A stretch of 64,000 nucleotides of DNA from an uncultured Ruminococcus sp. (GCA_902765855.1 CACXBF010000001.1:428050-492049); one strand, 5' to 3'; shown: positions 1 through 8,479, numbered from the stretch's first letter. Program-made: numbers and translations. The notes: a model not told the origin generated them from the letters alone.

Positions 1-2
1 AG

Positions 3-143
3 TGGATTGCAGAGAACAAGAATGGTCGTGCACACTTCAACGCAACTCGTGCTATCAAGGCTTCTCATGAACTCGAGAAGGTCGGTGCAGAGCTTAGAAA
101 GATGTATTCTTGGAATGCAACTGATAACAAGTACGCTGACTAA
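3..143 (+). CDS. C-terminal end of an unidentified, probably highly expressed protein (partial)
   Basis: An open frame enters from the left edge and stops with TAA at 141-143, giving the last 46 residues, from [10 protein letters not shown] to TDNKYAD. The third-position choices (AAC, AAG, GGT, CGT, ATC, CTC, GAG) match those of fba further on and differ from the AT-rich hypothetical genes, which suggests a highly expressed housekeeping gene. A strong terminator follows within 60 bp. I do not recognise the family from this fragment. The longer overlapping frame starting at base 7 is out of phase with this codon use and is rejected. Confidence 0.6.
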   Translation, partial: WIAENKNGRAHFNATRAIKASHELEKVGAELRKMYSWNATDNKYAD

Positions 144-200
144 TTTCTTTAATATTACAGAAAAGTCGCATAGCTACTTGATATATACTTCTTGTAAATA

Positions 201-252
201 AATAACCCCCGCACATTGATTATAGAAATCATAGTGCGGGGGTTATTTTATT
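201..252 (+). terminator. Rho-independent terminator
   Basis: A perfect 14-bp inverted repeat (201-214 with 234-247, core CCCCCGCAC) with a 19-nt loop is followed by a T-rich run. It closes the gene ending at 143. The stem begins with AATAA, so the minus-strand read also has a short U tract and it could serve asnB, which ends at 313. Confidence 0.85.
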
Positions 253-312
253 ATCTTTAAAGTGCTAAAAGTTTAAATTTTATTTTAGAGATTAAAGATA
301 TTATCCTCAGCC

Positions 313-2184
313 TTAGTCATCAATCTGATTTTCAGGGATTGGAGGAATTACTTTATCAGAACCGAAATAGATGTTATACCAAAGTAAGAAAACATAGATT
401 GTCCAAACCTTGCGGCTGTTATCTTCTTTGTTGTGAAAATGCTCGTCAAGAAGCTCAACAAGAACATCAGTGTTAAAGAACATTTCAGCAGTTTCAGATT
501 TAAACATATCCTTAACAATGTTATAGAATTTTTCGTCACGGAGCCAAACTCTTGTAGGAACAGGAAAACCAAGCTTTTCCTTTTGAGCAGTTTCCTTTGG
601 AAGATGACGGAGAGCAGCCATACGCATTGCATACTTTGTGTTCTTTCTATTTACACGAAGATTTGTAGGAAGCTTTCTCGCAACCTCAAAAACCTTTCTG
701 TCAAGGAACGGAACACGAAGTTCAAGAGAGTTAGCCATACTCATACGGTCAGCCTTGAGAAGAATATCACCGACCATCCAAAGGTTGATATCGAGATATT
801 GCATCTTGGTAACATCATCATAGCCACGAACTCTGTCATAAAACTTTTTGCAAAGGTCCTGTGGACGAGTTACGATTGAAGTATCCTTGAGGATTTCATC
901 TTTTTCTTTATCATCAAATAGGAAAGCATTACCTATGAACTTTTCTTCAGTAACTCTTTCGCCACGAAGAATAAAGCCTCTGCCCTTGATGTGTGGCATC
1001 TTGCGAGCCTTGTTAGCTAAAGCAGTTCTTGCCTTTTGGTTGAAAATCTTCTGATAGAGCTTAAATACATGAGGTTCATTATAGACAGTGTATCCGCCAA
1101 AAAGTTCGTCGGCGCCTTCGCCTGAGAGAACAACTTTTACATATTTACTTGCTAACTTTGAAACAAAGTAAAGTGCAATACATGATGGGTCTGCGAGAGG
1201 TTGGTCCATCTGATACTGAACCTTAGGAACAGCCCCCCAGAATTCATCAGAGCCGATAAGCTTTGTGTGGTGGTCAACGCCGATTTTTTCAGAAAGACGC
1301 TTTGCCCAGCTTATTTCGTTGTAGTGGTCGCCGAAGTCAAAACCGACAGTAAATGTCTTTTGGTCAGCAAAGTATGTTGAAACATAGCTTGAGTCAACAC
1401 CGCTTGAAAGGAAACAACCAACCTCAACATCACTGATTTTGTGAGCATTAACAGAATCCTCAAATACAGCCTCGATTTCATCAACAGCTTTATCAAGTGT
1501 GAGTGATTCATCAGGCTTAAAAGTAGCCTCGAAATATCTTGTAGTAGTAACCTTGCCGTCCTTATACCAAAGGTAATGTCCCGGTAAAAGACAGTAAATG
1601 CCCTCAAAGAAAGTTTCAGGCGGAACTACATATTGGAAAGAAAGGTAGTTATCAAGAGCCTTATGGTTGAATTTCTTTTTATATTTCGGATATTCAAGAA
1701 TACTCTTAATTTCAGAGGCATAGACGAAAGAACCGTCAACCATAGCGTAGTGCATAGGCTTTATGCCAAAGAAATCTCTTGCAATAAATAAAGAGCCGTC
1801 CTTTGTGTTGTGAATTGCAAAACCAAACATACCTCGGAGCTTCATAAGCATATCCTCGCCCCATTCTTCAAAGGCATGGATGAGAACTTCGGAGTCTGTC
1901 TGAGTATAAAACTTATGACCAGCCTCCATAAGTTCCTTACGCAAATCCTTATAGTTATAAATTTCTCCGTTAAACATAAGAACGAGTGATTTATCTTCAT
2001 TATATATAGGCTGACTACCTGCATCAAGGTCTATAATACTAAGACGGCGAAAGCCCATAGAAATCTTGTCGCTTGTATAGTAGCCGTAGCTATCAGGACC
2101 TCTGTGAGTGATAACATCGGTCATTCTTTTAAGGACATCATCTCTGTCGATTATTTCGCCAGTAAATCCGCATAATCCGCACAT
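313..2184 (-). CDS. asnB: Glutamine-hydrolysing asparagine synthetase family protein (AsnB type)
   Basis: Class II glutamine amidotransferase that moves glutamine nitrogen onto an acyl-adenylate, classically aspartate to asparagine. The mature protein starts MCGLCGF, so Cys2 is the expected nucleophile; the N-terminal half is the glutaminase domain. The synthetase half has the PP-loop LSSGVDSS near residue 260 and SGEGADELFGGY near residue 360. At 623 residues it has the length of the Bacillus AsnB group. Members of this family in Gram-positives either make free asparagine or amidate the meso-diaminopimelate of peptidoglycan (known for B. subtilis AsnB and Corynebacterium LtsA), and sequence alone does not separate these. 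It is divergent from a MurT/GatD-like operon, which makes a wall role worth considering. Start chosen at ATG 2184 with a purine-rich AAGGGAAG site upstream. Confidence 0.93.
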   Translation of the reverse strand: MCGLCGFTGEIIDRDDVLKRMTDVITHRGPDSYGYYTSDKISMGFRRLSIIDLDAGSQPIYNEDKSLVLMFNGEIYNYKDLRKELMEAGHKFYTQTDSEVLIHAFEEWGEDMLMKLRGMFGFAIHNTKDGSLFIARDFFGIKPMHYAMVDGSFVYASEIKSILEYPKYKKKFNHKALDNYLSFQYVVPPETFFEGIYCLLPGHYLWYKDGKVTTTRYFEATFKPDESLTLDKAVDEIEAVFEDSVNAHKISDVEVGCFLSSGVDSSYVSTYFADQKTFTVGFDFGDHYNEISWAKRLSEKIGVDHHTKLIGSDEFWGAVPKVQYQMDQPLADPSCIALYFVSKLASKYVKVVLSGEGADELFGGYTVYNEPHVFKLYQKIFNQKARTALANKARKMPHIKGRGFILRGERVTEEKFIGNAFLFDDKEKDEILKDTSIVTRPQDLCKKFYDRVRGYDDVTKMQYLDINLWMVGDILLKADRMSMANSLELRVPFLDRKVFEVARKLPTNLRVNRKNTKYAMRMAALRHLPKETAQKEKLGFPVPTRVWLRDEKFYNIVKDMFKSETAEMFFNTDVLVELLDEHFHNKEDNSRKVWTIYVFLLWYNIYFGSDKVIPPIPENQIDD

Positions 2185-2233
2185 AATTATCTTCCCTTCA
2201 TTTTATGAACAGTCATTTTACAAAACTATACCA

Positions 2234-2262
2234 ATTTTATCACACAGAGAATAATCTTTCAA
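2234..2262 (-). promoter_or_regulatory. Sigma-A type promoter for asnB
   Basis: On the minus strand, TTGAAA (2262-2257) and TAAAAT (2239-2234) are separated by exactly 17 bp, about 50 bp ahead of the asnB start. The 332-bp gap 2185-2516 holds this and the murT promoter; I see no structured leader in it. Confidence 0.7.
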
Positions 2263-2423
2263 CTATTTTGAAGTGGGTTTTATTCTATAAATATAATTAG
2301 CTTGTTTTTCGATGTAAACTTTGTAAAATATGTTAAGGTCAGAAGAAGTAATAAATTTAATTTACCCTGTAAATTTACTAAAATTACAGGGTGAAATCGT
2401 GAAAAAGCCTGATTTCTTGCCAC

Positions 2424-2452
2424 TTGTTTTTTGCTCTTGCGTATTGTATAAT
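2424..2452 (+). promoter_or_regulatory. Sigma-A type promoter for the murT-like operon
   Basis: TTGTTT (2424-2429), 17-bp spacer, TATAAT (2447-2452), about 65 bp before the murT-like start. Confidence 0.7.
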
Positions 2453-2516
2453 CAATTAGATAATTTTGTAATATGATTTGATTAAATCGTTTTTTATTTT
2501 AGGAGGAAATTATTAT

Positions 2517-3878
2517 ATGCTGAGATTTATTATTAGCCTTTGGGCATCAAAGCTGTGCCTATTTTTATTTAAGCATACAGGCAGAGAGCGTGACGACAGA
2601 CCGGGTATTCTTGCTCTCAGACTTTGCCCGAATTTTCTTGATAGAGTTAAGAAACCACCGCTTGTTGTCGCTGTTACAGGAACAAACGGTAAAACAACAA
2701 TATCAAATCTTGTCAGCAATATATTAAATCTTGAGGGAAAAAAGGTTGCGTATAATACATGGGGAGCTAACTATAAGGCAGGACAGGCAAGATGCTTGCT
2801 TGATGCTGTAAGTATTTTCAACAGACCTACTAAAGACGCAGCAGTTGTTGAAGTTGATGAACTTCTTTCATATAAGACTTTGCCGTGGATTCAACCGAAT
2901 TATGTTATAGTAACTAATATTTGTCGTGACTCAATAAGAAGAAATGCTCATCAGGACCTTATTTTCAGCAGAATAAATCAAGGCGTATCAAAGCTTCCAA
3001 ATGCTACGCTTATCCTTAATGCTGATGACCCGAATAGTAGTTTCTTAGGCGAAAATAACAATAAGCGTTTCTTTGCAATAGCGGACCAACACGCTGATGT
3101 TTTTGAAACAAATGTTTCAGACTTCCCTGTTTGTCCTAAGTGTGGAACTGTTCCGGTATTTAATTACCGCCATTATCGTGCAATCGGAAATTTCTATTGC
3201 CCTAATTGCGGTTTGAAATCCAAGACAGGAGATTTCATTGGAACTAAGCTTGATTTTGATAAAAGAGAAATGCTTGTCAAAGAAAAGGACGGAGAATTTA
3301 AATATCCGCTTGTTTCTGATACAATTTTTAATGCCTTTAATATTATGGCTATCATCACACTTTTCCGTACTATTGGATATTCCCCGGAGGTTATTGCTGA
3401 GCATATTAAGCATATTAAGCTTCCTGAAAACAGAGTTGCCTGTGAAGATTTGGGCAAGATAAAAATGTACACATTCTCCGCAAAAGGACAGAATGTTTCT
3501 GCGGCCTCTACCGTATTTGAATATCTCGCAAAAGAACCATCAAAGAAAGAGCTTATTCTTTTGCTTGATGAACATTACGGAGATGACCCTAATATTGAAA
3601 CAATCACTTGGTTATATGAAACTGATTTTGAATATCTCAACAATGAGAATATAAAAAAGATTATCGTTGCAGGTCAGCGTTACCTTGATTATAAGCTTCG
3701 TTTGCGTCTTGCAGGAATCCCTGTTGAAAAAACCGTTTGCGTTTTTGATGAACAAACTATTCCGGATTATGTATCAACAGACGGAATCGAATCAATCTAT
3801 GTTCTGCACGATGTTACAACAGTTCTCAGAGCTAAGAAGATTAAGGACAAAATTAAAGAAAAAATCACAAACCAATGA
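2517..3878 (+). CDS. MurT-like Mur ligase family protein
   Basis: MurT is the Mur-ligase subunit of the MurT/GatD enzyme that amidates the D-glutamate of lipid II in the cytoplasm. Seen here: ATP loop TGTNGKTT around residue 58, LNADD in the central domain, a four-cysteine zinc ribbon (CPKC and CPNC about 20 residues apart, near residues 205-230) diagnostic of MurT, and a DUF1727-type C-terminal domain. The ADGxDVSWIWD-like motif of typical MurT is replaced by GDDPNIETITWLYE, a clear divergence. Start ATG 2517 is preferred over the upstream in-frame ATG at 2478 because AGGAGG lies 10 bases before it; this gives 453 residues. It forms an operon with the GatD-like gene 17 bp downstream. Confidence 0.85.
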   Translation: MLRFIISLWASKLCLFLFKHTGRERDDRPGILALRLCPNFLDRVKKPPLVVAVTGTNGKTTISNLVSNILNLEGKKVAYNTWGANYKAGQARCLLDAVSIFNRPTKDAAVVEVDELLSYKTLPWIQPNYVIVTNICRDSIRRNAHQDLIFSRINQGVSKLPNATLILNADDPNSSFLGENNNKRFFAIADQHADVFETNVSDFPVCPKCGTVPVFNYRHYRAIGNFYCPNCGLKSKTGDFIGTKLDFDKREMLVKEKDGEFKYPLVSDTIFNAFNIMAIITLFRTIGYSPEVIAEHIKHIKLPENRVACEDLGKIKMYTFSAKGQNVSAASTVFEYLAKEPSKKELILLLDEHYGDDPNIETITWLYETDFEYLNNENIKKIIVAGQRYLDYKLRLRLAGIPVEKTVCVFDEQTIPDYVSTDGIESIYVLHDVTTVLRAKKIKDKIKEKITNQ

Positions 3879-3895
3879 GCCAATAAGGAGGATAT

Positions 3896-4627
3896 ATGAA
3901 AATAGAAGTACTTTACCCCGAACTTTCTAATCTTTACGGAGATTATTACAACGCTAAATATCTTGCTATGTGTATTCCGGATAGTCAGACAGTTTTTACC
4001 TCAAATAATGATAAACCCGCTTTTCTTAGCGAAAAAGTTGATATAATCTGTATGGGTTCTATGTCAGAAAGAAATCAGGAATTTGCAATTAAACATCTTA
4101 TGCCATATAAGGATAAAATCAAAGAGCTTGTAGATAATGGAACTTTCTTTCTTGCAACCGGAAATTCCTTTGAAATTTTCGGCGACCATATAGAAGATGA
4201 CGGCAAAAAAATAGAATGTCTTGGCGCTATAGATTTTTATTCAAAGCGTCAGATGAATGATAGAAGAAATTGCTTTTTCCTTGGAGATTTCCAAACAGAA
4301 AAAGGTGAAGATATTAAAATAGTAGGTCATAAATCGCAGTTCTCATTCTCGCATGGAAAGGCTACCGAAAAGCCATTTATAAGTGTTGAGGGTGGTTTTG
4401 GAATAAACCTTGATAGCAAGAACGAAGGCGTTCATTATAAGAATTTCTTTGGAACATATATCCTTGGTCCGTTTATTATGCTTAATCCGCAATTTTTAAA
4501 GTACCTATTAAGGTCAATGAATCTCAATGATAGCTTACTTTATGAAGAAGAAATCAATAATGCATATGCTGACAGATTAAAAAGGCTTCAGCGTGAAGGC
4601 ACAGAATTTCTTATGGGAGCGGAATAA
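3896..4627 (+). CDS. GatD-like class I glutamine amidotransferase homologue lacking catalytic Cys and His
   Basis: GatD normally hydrolyses glutamine to supply ammonia to MurT. The fold is recognisable: N-terminal LYPELSNLYGD, a central MGS...RNQEF segment, and a C-terminal NFFGTYILGP. However, the nucleophile elbow that reads AICGGYQ in CobQ/GatD proteins reads ATGNSFE here (codons GCA ACC GGA AAT around 4153), so the catalytic Cys is Gly; and GTYLHGP reads GTYILGP, so the catalytic His is Leu. I infer loss of glutaminase activity, by manual alignment. AAGGAGG precedes ATG 3896. Typical length for the family (243 residues), no frameshift. It may still be a structural partner of the MurT-like ligase or bind another ligand. 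Confidence 0.82.
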   Translation: MKIEVLYPELSNLYGDYYNAKYLAMCIPDSQTVFTSNNDKPAFLSEKVDIICMGSMSERNQEFAIKHLMPYKDKIKELVDNGTFFLATGNSFEIFGDHIEDDGKKIECLGAIDFYSKRQMNDRRNCFFLGDFQTEKGEDIKIVGHKSQFSFSHGKATEKPFISVEGGFGINLDSKNEGVHYKNFFGTYILGPFIMLNPQFLKYLLRSMNLNDSLLYEEEINNAYADRLKRLQREGTEFLMGAE

Positions 4628-4654
4628 TTTTATCAAAGGTTTGGTGTTTATAAT

Positions 4655-5653
4655 ATGGGAAAAGTCGGGTTTCTTATTAAGCGTATAGCGACTCTTGATT
4701 ATAAAAATCTTATGAAAACAGCAGGCGAAGTTCATAAGGCAAGCGGAAAGAGCAGAATTTCAGCTTTTACAGATATAGTTAAGTGCGGAATGAAATATCA
4801 GGCTGGCTATATGGATTATAAGCTTTTTAAGATGTATGAGCTTAGCAATGAAGAAAGAGCAAAAATTCTTACTCGTGGCAAAAATGATGCATATGTCCGC
4901 CGTCTTAATGATAAGGAGTATGTCGGAATCTTCTCTGATAAAGCTGAATTTAATAAGCATTTTGATAAGTACCTTTGCCGTGAATGGATTTTGCTTGATG
5001 GAAATAATGAAGCTGATTTCGCCAAATTTATTCAAAATAAGGAACAGATTATAGTAAAGCCTTTAGGCTTGTGCTGTGGTAGAGGAATTGAGATTTTAGA
5101 CCCAAGAAAATATAGTGTACATGAACTTTATGACTATCTTATGAAAAATCAAAGCTACCTTGTTGAAGAAGTTGTAAAGCAAAGTGCCGAAATTTCAGCA
5201 ATTTACCCTTCATCTGTAAATACAATAAGAATAGTTACAGTGCTTAGCGATAATAATGTTCCGTCTATTGTCGGTGCATATATGAGAATAGGAACAGGCG
5301 GAAATGTTGTTGATAACTTCAACCATGGTGGAATAACAGCTCCTATAAATATAGAAACCGGAAAAATTGAGCATAAGGCTCGAAATAAGAGCAATGTATA
5401 TTTCAGCAATCATCCGGATACAAACGCTCAGATTCTTGGATTTACAATTCCAAATTGGTCTGGACTTACTGATTATGCGAAAAGCCTTGCTTTGGTTATG
5501 CCTAAGATGAGATATGTCGGTTGGGATATTTGCATTACAGAAAAGGGCTTTGCGGTTATCGAAGCAAACGAATATCCGGGCAACGACCTCTATCAGATTC
5601 CAAAGGAAGATATTGGAACAGCAAATCTTATAGAAGATGCTCTTAAAAAATAA
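4655..5653 (+). CDS. ATP-grasp protein of the sugar-transfer-associated type
   Basis: A 332-residue protein with the ATP-grasp core: QIIVKPLGLCCGRGI (ATP-binding lysine and glycine-rich loop, residues ~131-145), LVEEVV (adenine hinge), SVNTIRIVTV (the conserved N/R segment), and the metal-binding C-terminal GWDICITEKGFAVIEANEYPG. These motifs match the ATP-grasp family often found in exopolysaccharide or wall clusters, whose substrates are mostly undefined. It follows the GatD-like gene by 27 bp with the same direction, so is probably in the same operon, but its ribosome site is weak. The combination MurT-like, GatD-like, ATP-grasp suggests a carboxylate-amine ligation pathway, possibly at the envelope. 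Substrate unknown. Confidence 0.8.
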   Translation: MGKVGFLIKRIATLDYKNLMKTAGEVHKASGKSRISAFTDIVKCGMKYQAGYMDYKLFKMYELSNEERAKILTRGKNDAYVRRLNDKEYVGIFSDKAEFNKHFDKYLCREWILLDGNNEADFAKFIQNKEQIIVKPLGLCCGRGIEILDPRKYSVHELYDYLMKNQSYLVEEVVKQSAEISAIYPSSVNTIRIVTVLSDNNVPSIVGAYMRIGTGGNVVDNFNHGGITAPINIETGKIEHKARNKSNVYFSNHPDTNAQILGFTIPNWSGLTDYAKSLALVMPKMRYVGWDICITEKGFAVIEANEYPGNDLYQIPKEDIGTANLIEDALKK

Positions 5654-5699
5654 TTGTTACATCTTAGAAGACTATTGTTTAGCTAATACACTTATTTAG

Positions 5700-5838
5700 A
5701 CAAATAAAAGTTTCGCTCGAGGTGGCAAGTCGCCACAGCCGAGACGCGTAATCGCTCGATAAGTCTCGCTCGTAGTGTATATGGTAAGTTAATTGACGCG
5801 AATGTGGAAACTACCGATGAGCTACCATATGGGCGAAC
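5700..5838 (-). repeat. Modular intergenic repeat, copy U1 (inverted)
   Basis: Read on the minus strand it shows the box order shared by U1-U5: ATCGGTAG (about 5817-5810), CGCGT, then CGAGCGAGACTTATCGAGCG followed by ATTACGCGTCT (about 5772-5740), a short palindrome GTGGC-gactt-GCCAC, and GAGCGAAACTTTTA (5720-5706). The gap 5654-6026 holds this element and the rpmE promoter and nothing else I can identify. Confidence 0.7.
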
Positions 5839-5957
5839 ACAGTTTGATCCTACACTTAAATCATTAGTATATTTTTGATAATTTTAAAAAATATTATTAA
5901 CCAACATCTATTATCAAACTTGCGTTAATTTATTATAGATTTTTCTTGAAATTTATC

Positions 5958-5986
5958 TTGCATTTTCTGTTTTGTTGTGGTATAAT
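5958..5986 (+). promoter_or_regulatory. Promoter for rpmE with extended -10
   Basis: TTGCAT (5958-5963), 17-bp spacer ending TGG, TATAAT (5981-5986). The TG one base before the -10 hexamer is the extended element. It lies 40 bp upstream of rpmE. Confidence 0.75.
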
Positions 5987-6026
5987 TGATTTTGTTATGT
6001 AGCAGTGTTGAAAGAGGTGAACCGAA

Positions 6027-6230
6027 ATGAAAGAGAATATTCATCCAAATTATAAGCAGACAACTATTACCTGTGCTTGTGGTAATGTTATCGAAACAGG
6101 CTCCACAAAGCAGGATATCCGTGTTGAAATATGCTCAAAGTGCCATCCGTTCTTTACAGGCAGACAGAAGCTCGTAGATACAGGCGGTCGTGTCGATAAG
6201 TTCAGAAAGCGTTACGGCATGGGCAAATAA
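6027..6230 (+). CDS. rpmE: 50S ribosomal protein L31
   Basis: 67-residue protein beginning [10 protein letters not shown] and ending FRKRYGMGK, the standard bacterial L31 form. It is the zinc-containing type: CAC near residue 16 and CSKC near residue 36. AGAGGTGA precedes the ATG by a good distance. It has its own promoter and its own terminator, so it is monocistronic. Confidence 0.97.
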   Translation: MKENIHPNYKQTTITCACGNVIETGSTKQDIRVEICSKCHPFFTGRQKLVDTGGRVDKFRKRYGMGK

Positions 6231-6246
6231 TTATGTTTTATGAAAG

Positions 6247-6273
6247 GACGACACAGTTTGTGTCGTCTTTTTT
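6247..6273 (+). terminator. Rho-independent terminator of rpmE
   Basis: GACGACAC (6247-6254) pairs with GTGTCGTC (6260-6267), followed by six T. Its position inside the longer possible frame of the next gene argues for that gene starting later, at 6291. Confidence 0.85.
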
Positions 6274-6290
6274 GTTTGGTGGGATATTTT

Positions 6291-6914
6291 ATGGAGATAT
6301 ATAAAACAATTAAAAATGAAGCTCAGGACGAATTTGTCGAACGCCGTTCAAAATTTATAGGTTATATCAAGCCTGTTCAAAAGGAACAAGAAGCTATCGA
6401 CTTTATAAACGAAAAAAAGCGTATCCACTGGGACGCAACTCATAATGTATATGCTTATATTTTGCGTAATGGTCAGATAAAGAGATATTCCGATGACGGA
6501 GAGCCTCAGGGCACAGCGGGTATTCCTGTACTTGATGTTTTGCAAAAAGCCAGAATCGTTGATGTTGTGGTAGTAGTTACAAGATATTTCGGCGGAATAC
6601 TTCTTGGCGGTGGAGGACTTGTCAGAGCATATTCTCACGGAGCGTCCATTGCCGTTAATGCAGGCGGAATAATTACAATGGAAAAATCCCTAAAAGTTGC
6701 TTTGAACTGTGATTATAACCAGTATGGTAAGCTTTCAGGTTTAGTTCCGTCATTTGGTGGAAATATATACAATAGTGAATTTACAGATTGTGTTGGCTTG
6801 GAATTTTATTTGCCAAAGGATAAATATGAGCCTTTTATAAAAGAACTTGCAGATGTAACTTGTGGAAGTGTTGAAGCAGAAATTATAGGCGAAGAATGGG
6901 TAGAGGCAAGTTAA
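6291..6914 (+). CDS. yigZ: IMPACT / YigZ family protein
   Basis: 207-residue member of the UPF0029/IMPACT family. Diagnostic stretches: EFVERRSKFIG near the N-terminus, ATHNVYAY, SDDGEPQGTAGIP (residues ~60-72) and TRYFGGILLGGGGLVRAY (~88-105). Bacterial members are soluble proteins of poorly defined function linked to translation or proteolysis in other systems. Start ATG 6291 is preferred to the in-frame ATG at 6240 because the upstream 17 codons run through the rpmE terminator and do not match the family N-terminus; GGTGGGA precedes 6291. The gap to the next gene (6915-7121) holds only a promoter. Confidence 0.92.
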   Translation: MEIYKTIKNEAQDEFVERRSKFIGYIKPVQKEQEAIDFINEKKRIHWDATHNVYAYILRNGQIKRYSDDGEPQGTAGIPVLDVLQKARIVDVVVVVTRYFGGILLGGGGLVRAYSHGASIAVNAGGIITMEKSLKVALNCDYNQYGKLSGLVPSFGGNIYNSEFTDCVGLEFYLPKDKYEPFIKELADVTCGSVEAEIIGEEWVEAS

Positions 6915-7012
6915 CTTCATAAGGCAATAGTATTCTGTATTTGTAATAAAATTATTGGCTTTCTTTGACAATATTTTTACATCTGGCAGCTCAATATATT
7001 ATTGTTTAAACA

Positions 7013-7041
7013 TTGACAAAGGGATAAATAAGGTCTAAAAT
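7013..7041 (+). promoter_or_regulatory. Promoter for the ectB-like gene
   Basis: Consensus TTGACA (7013-7018), 17-bp spacer, TAAAAT (7036-7041), about 80 bp before the coding start. Confidence 0.75.
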
Positions 7042-7121
7042 TTATTCTGTTAGAAAGCAACTTGTTTTGAATGGCATTTTGCCAGAACAAAACAACTTAT
7101 AATTGGAAGGGGTATGAATTT

Positions 7122-8387
7122 ATGAATACCGAAGTTTTTGAAAACTATGAATCCAGCGTTCGTTCATATTGCAGAAGATTTCCTACAGTTTTTAAGAAAT
7201 CTAAGGGTGCGTTTATGTATGACGAGAACGGCGAAAGATATATCGACTTTTTCTGCGGTGCAGGTGCAGTAAACTACGGACATAATAATGATTATATCAA
7301 GCCAAAGCTTATTGAATATATTGAGAATGACGGCATTATGCACGCTCTTGATATGTATACAACTCCAAAGAGAGAGCTTATTGAATATCTTGAAGAAAAC
7401 ATTCTCAAGCCAAGAGGACTGAATTTCAAGGTTATGTTCCCAGGACCTACCGGTACAAATGCAGTCGAGGCTGCTTTAAAGCTTGCTCGTAAGGCAAAGG
7501 GAAGAAGCAATGTATTTTCTCTTATGGGTTGTTTCCACGGAATGACTCTTGGTGCATTGGCTCTTACAACTGATTCAGCAGCAAGAAAGGGTGCAGGTGT
7601 TAAGCTTAACGATGTAACACATATTCCTGCTCCTTATATGTATCCTGGTTTTGATACTATTAAGTATATGCAAGATTTGCTTGACGATGACCATTCAGGT
7701 ATAGAGAAGCCGGCAGCACTTGTTATAGAAACAGTTCAGGCTGAGGGCGGAATTCATGTTCTTGATGTAGAATGGTTAAAGGCTGCAAGAAAATTCTGCG
7801 ATGATAATGATATAGTTCTTATCGTAGATGATATTCAGGTTGGCTGTGCAAGAACAGGCACATATTTTTCATTTGAGAGAGCTGGAATAGTTCCTGATAT
7901 TGTTGTCCTTTCAAAATCAATCGGTGGCTATGGTTTACCGCTCGCATTGACACTTGTTAATCCTGCAATCGACTGCTTTACACCGGGCGAACATAACGGA
8001 ACTTTCAGAGGCAATCAGCTTTCATTCATTGCCGCTAAAGCCGGTCTTGAATATATGCTCGAAAATAAGGTTGAAAAGCAAGTTCAGGAAAAAGCACCTA
8101 TCGTTAAGGAATTTATCGAAAAAGAAATTCTTCCACTTGATAGCCGTTTGAAGCTTCGTGGAATTGGTCTTATCTGGGGTATTGATTGCTCAGAATTCCC
8201 TGATAAGAATTTCAGCGATAAGGTTACAAGAAAGGCATTTGACCATAAACTTATAATAGAGCTTGCAGGTAGAGACAATTCTGTTGTAAAACTTATGCCT
8301 CCGCTTGTAATTGACAAAGAAACTCTTATAGAGGGACTCAAAGCTCTTAAAGCGGCTGTTGAAGATTGCCTTAAAGAATTAAACTAA
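7122..8387 (+). CDS. ectB: Diaminobutyrate--2-oxoglutarate aminotransferase (EctB-like)
   Basis: PLP-dependent class III aminotransferase that makes L-2,4-diaminobutyrate from aspartate semialdehyde and glutamate. The N-terminus MNTEVFENYESSVRSYCR followed by FCGAGAVNYGHNN is the EctB signature; GCFHGMTLGALALT and the PLP-lysine segment LSKSIGGYGLPLAL (around residue 270) are intact. Length 421 is normal. Start ATG 7122 has GGAAGGGG upstream; the earlier in-frame ATG at 7071 lacks a site. No ectA, ectC or diaminobutyrate decarboxylase lies beside it, so ectoine synthesis is not supported here. Diaminobutyrate could instead feed 1,3-diaminopropane, a siderophore or peptide. It has its own promoter and so appears to be a single-gene unit. 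Confidence 0.88.
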   Translation: MNTEVFENYESSVRSYCRRFPTVFKKSKGAFMYDENGERYIDFFCGAGAVNYGHNNDYIKPKLIEYIENDGIMHALDMYTTPKRELIEYLEENILKPRGLNFKVMFPGPTGTNAVEAALKLARKAKGRSNVFSLMGCFHGMTLGALALTTDSAARKGAGVKLNDVTHIPAPYMYPGFDTIKYMQDLLDDDHSGIEKPAALVIETVQAEGGIHVLDVEWLKAARKFCDDNDIVLIVDDIQVGCARTGTYFSFERAGIVPDIVVLSKSIGGYGLPLALTLVNPAIDCFTPGEHNGTFRGNQLSFIAAKAGLEYMLENKVEKQVQEKAPIVKEFIEKEILPLDSRLKLRGIGLIWGIDCSEFPDKNFSDKVTRKAFDHKLIIELAGRDNSVVKLMPPLVIDKETLIEGLKALKAAVEDCLKELN

Positions 8388-8450
8388 AGATAATTTAAAG
8401 TTGAAACTTTTAACATTAAAATCTATTTGCATATTTTTTAGGGAAAAGGC

Positions 8451-8479
8451 TTTATATTTTCATCAGAATATTGTATAAT
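8451..8479 (+). promoter_or_regulatory. Promoter for fba
   Basis: TATAAT at 8474-8479 with TTTATA 17 bp upstream (8451-8456). The -10 is perfect, the -35 poor. Confidence 0.55.

Noticed and set aside
7-201. A 64-codon frame at the left edge
   Set aside because: It is out of phase with the biased codon use of the frame ending at 143 and runs into the terminator; it is a shadow.
5740-5772. tRNA-like sequence in the U repeats
   Set aside because: The CGAGCG direct repeats do not form a cloverleaf; there is no T-loop GTTCGA motif and no acceptor stem.
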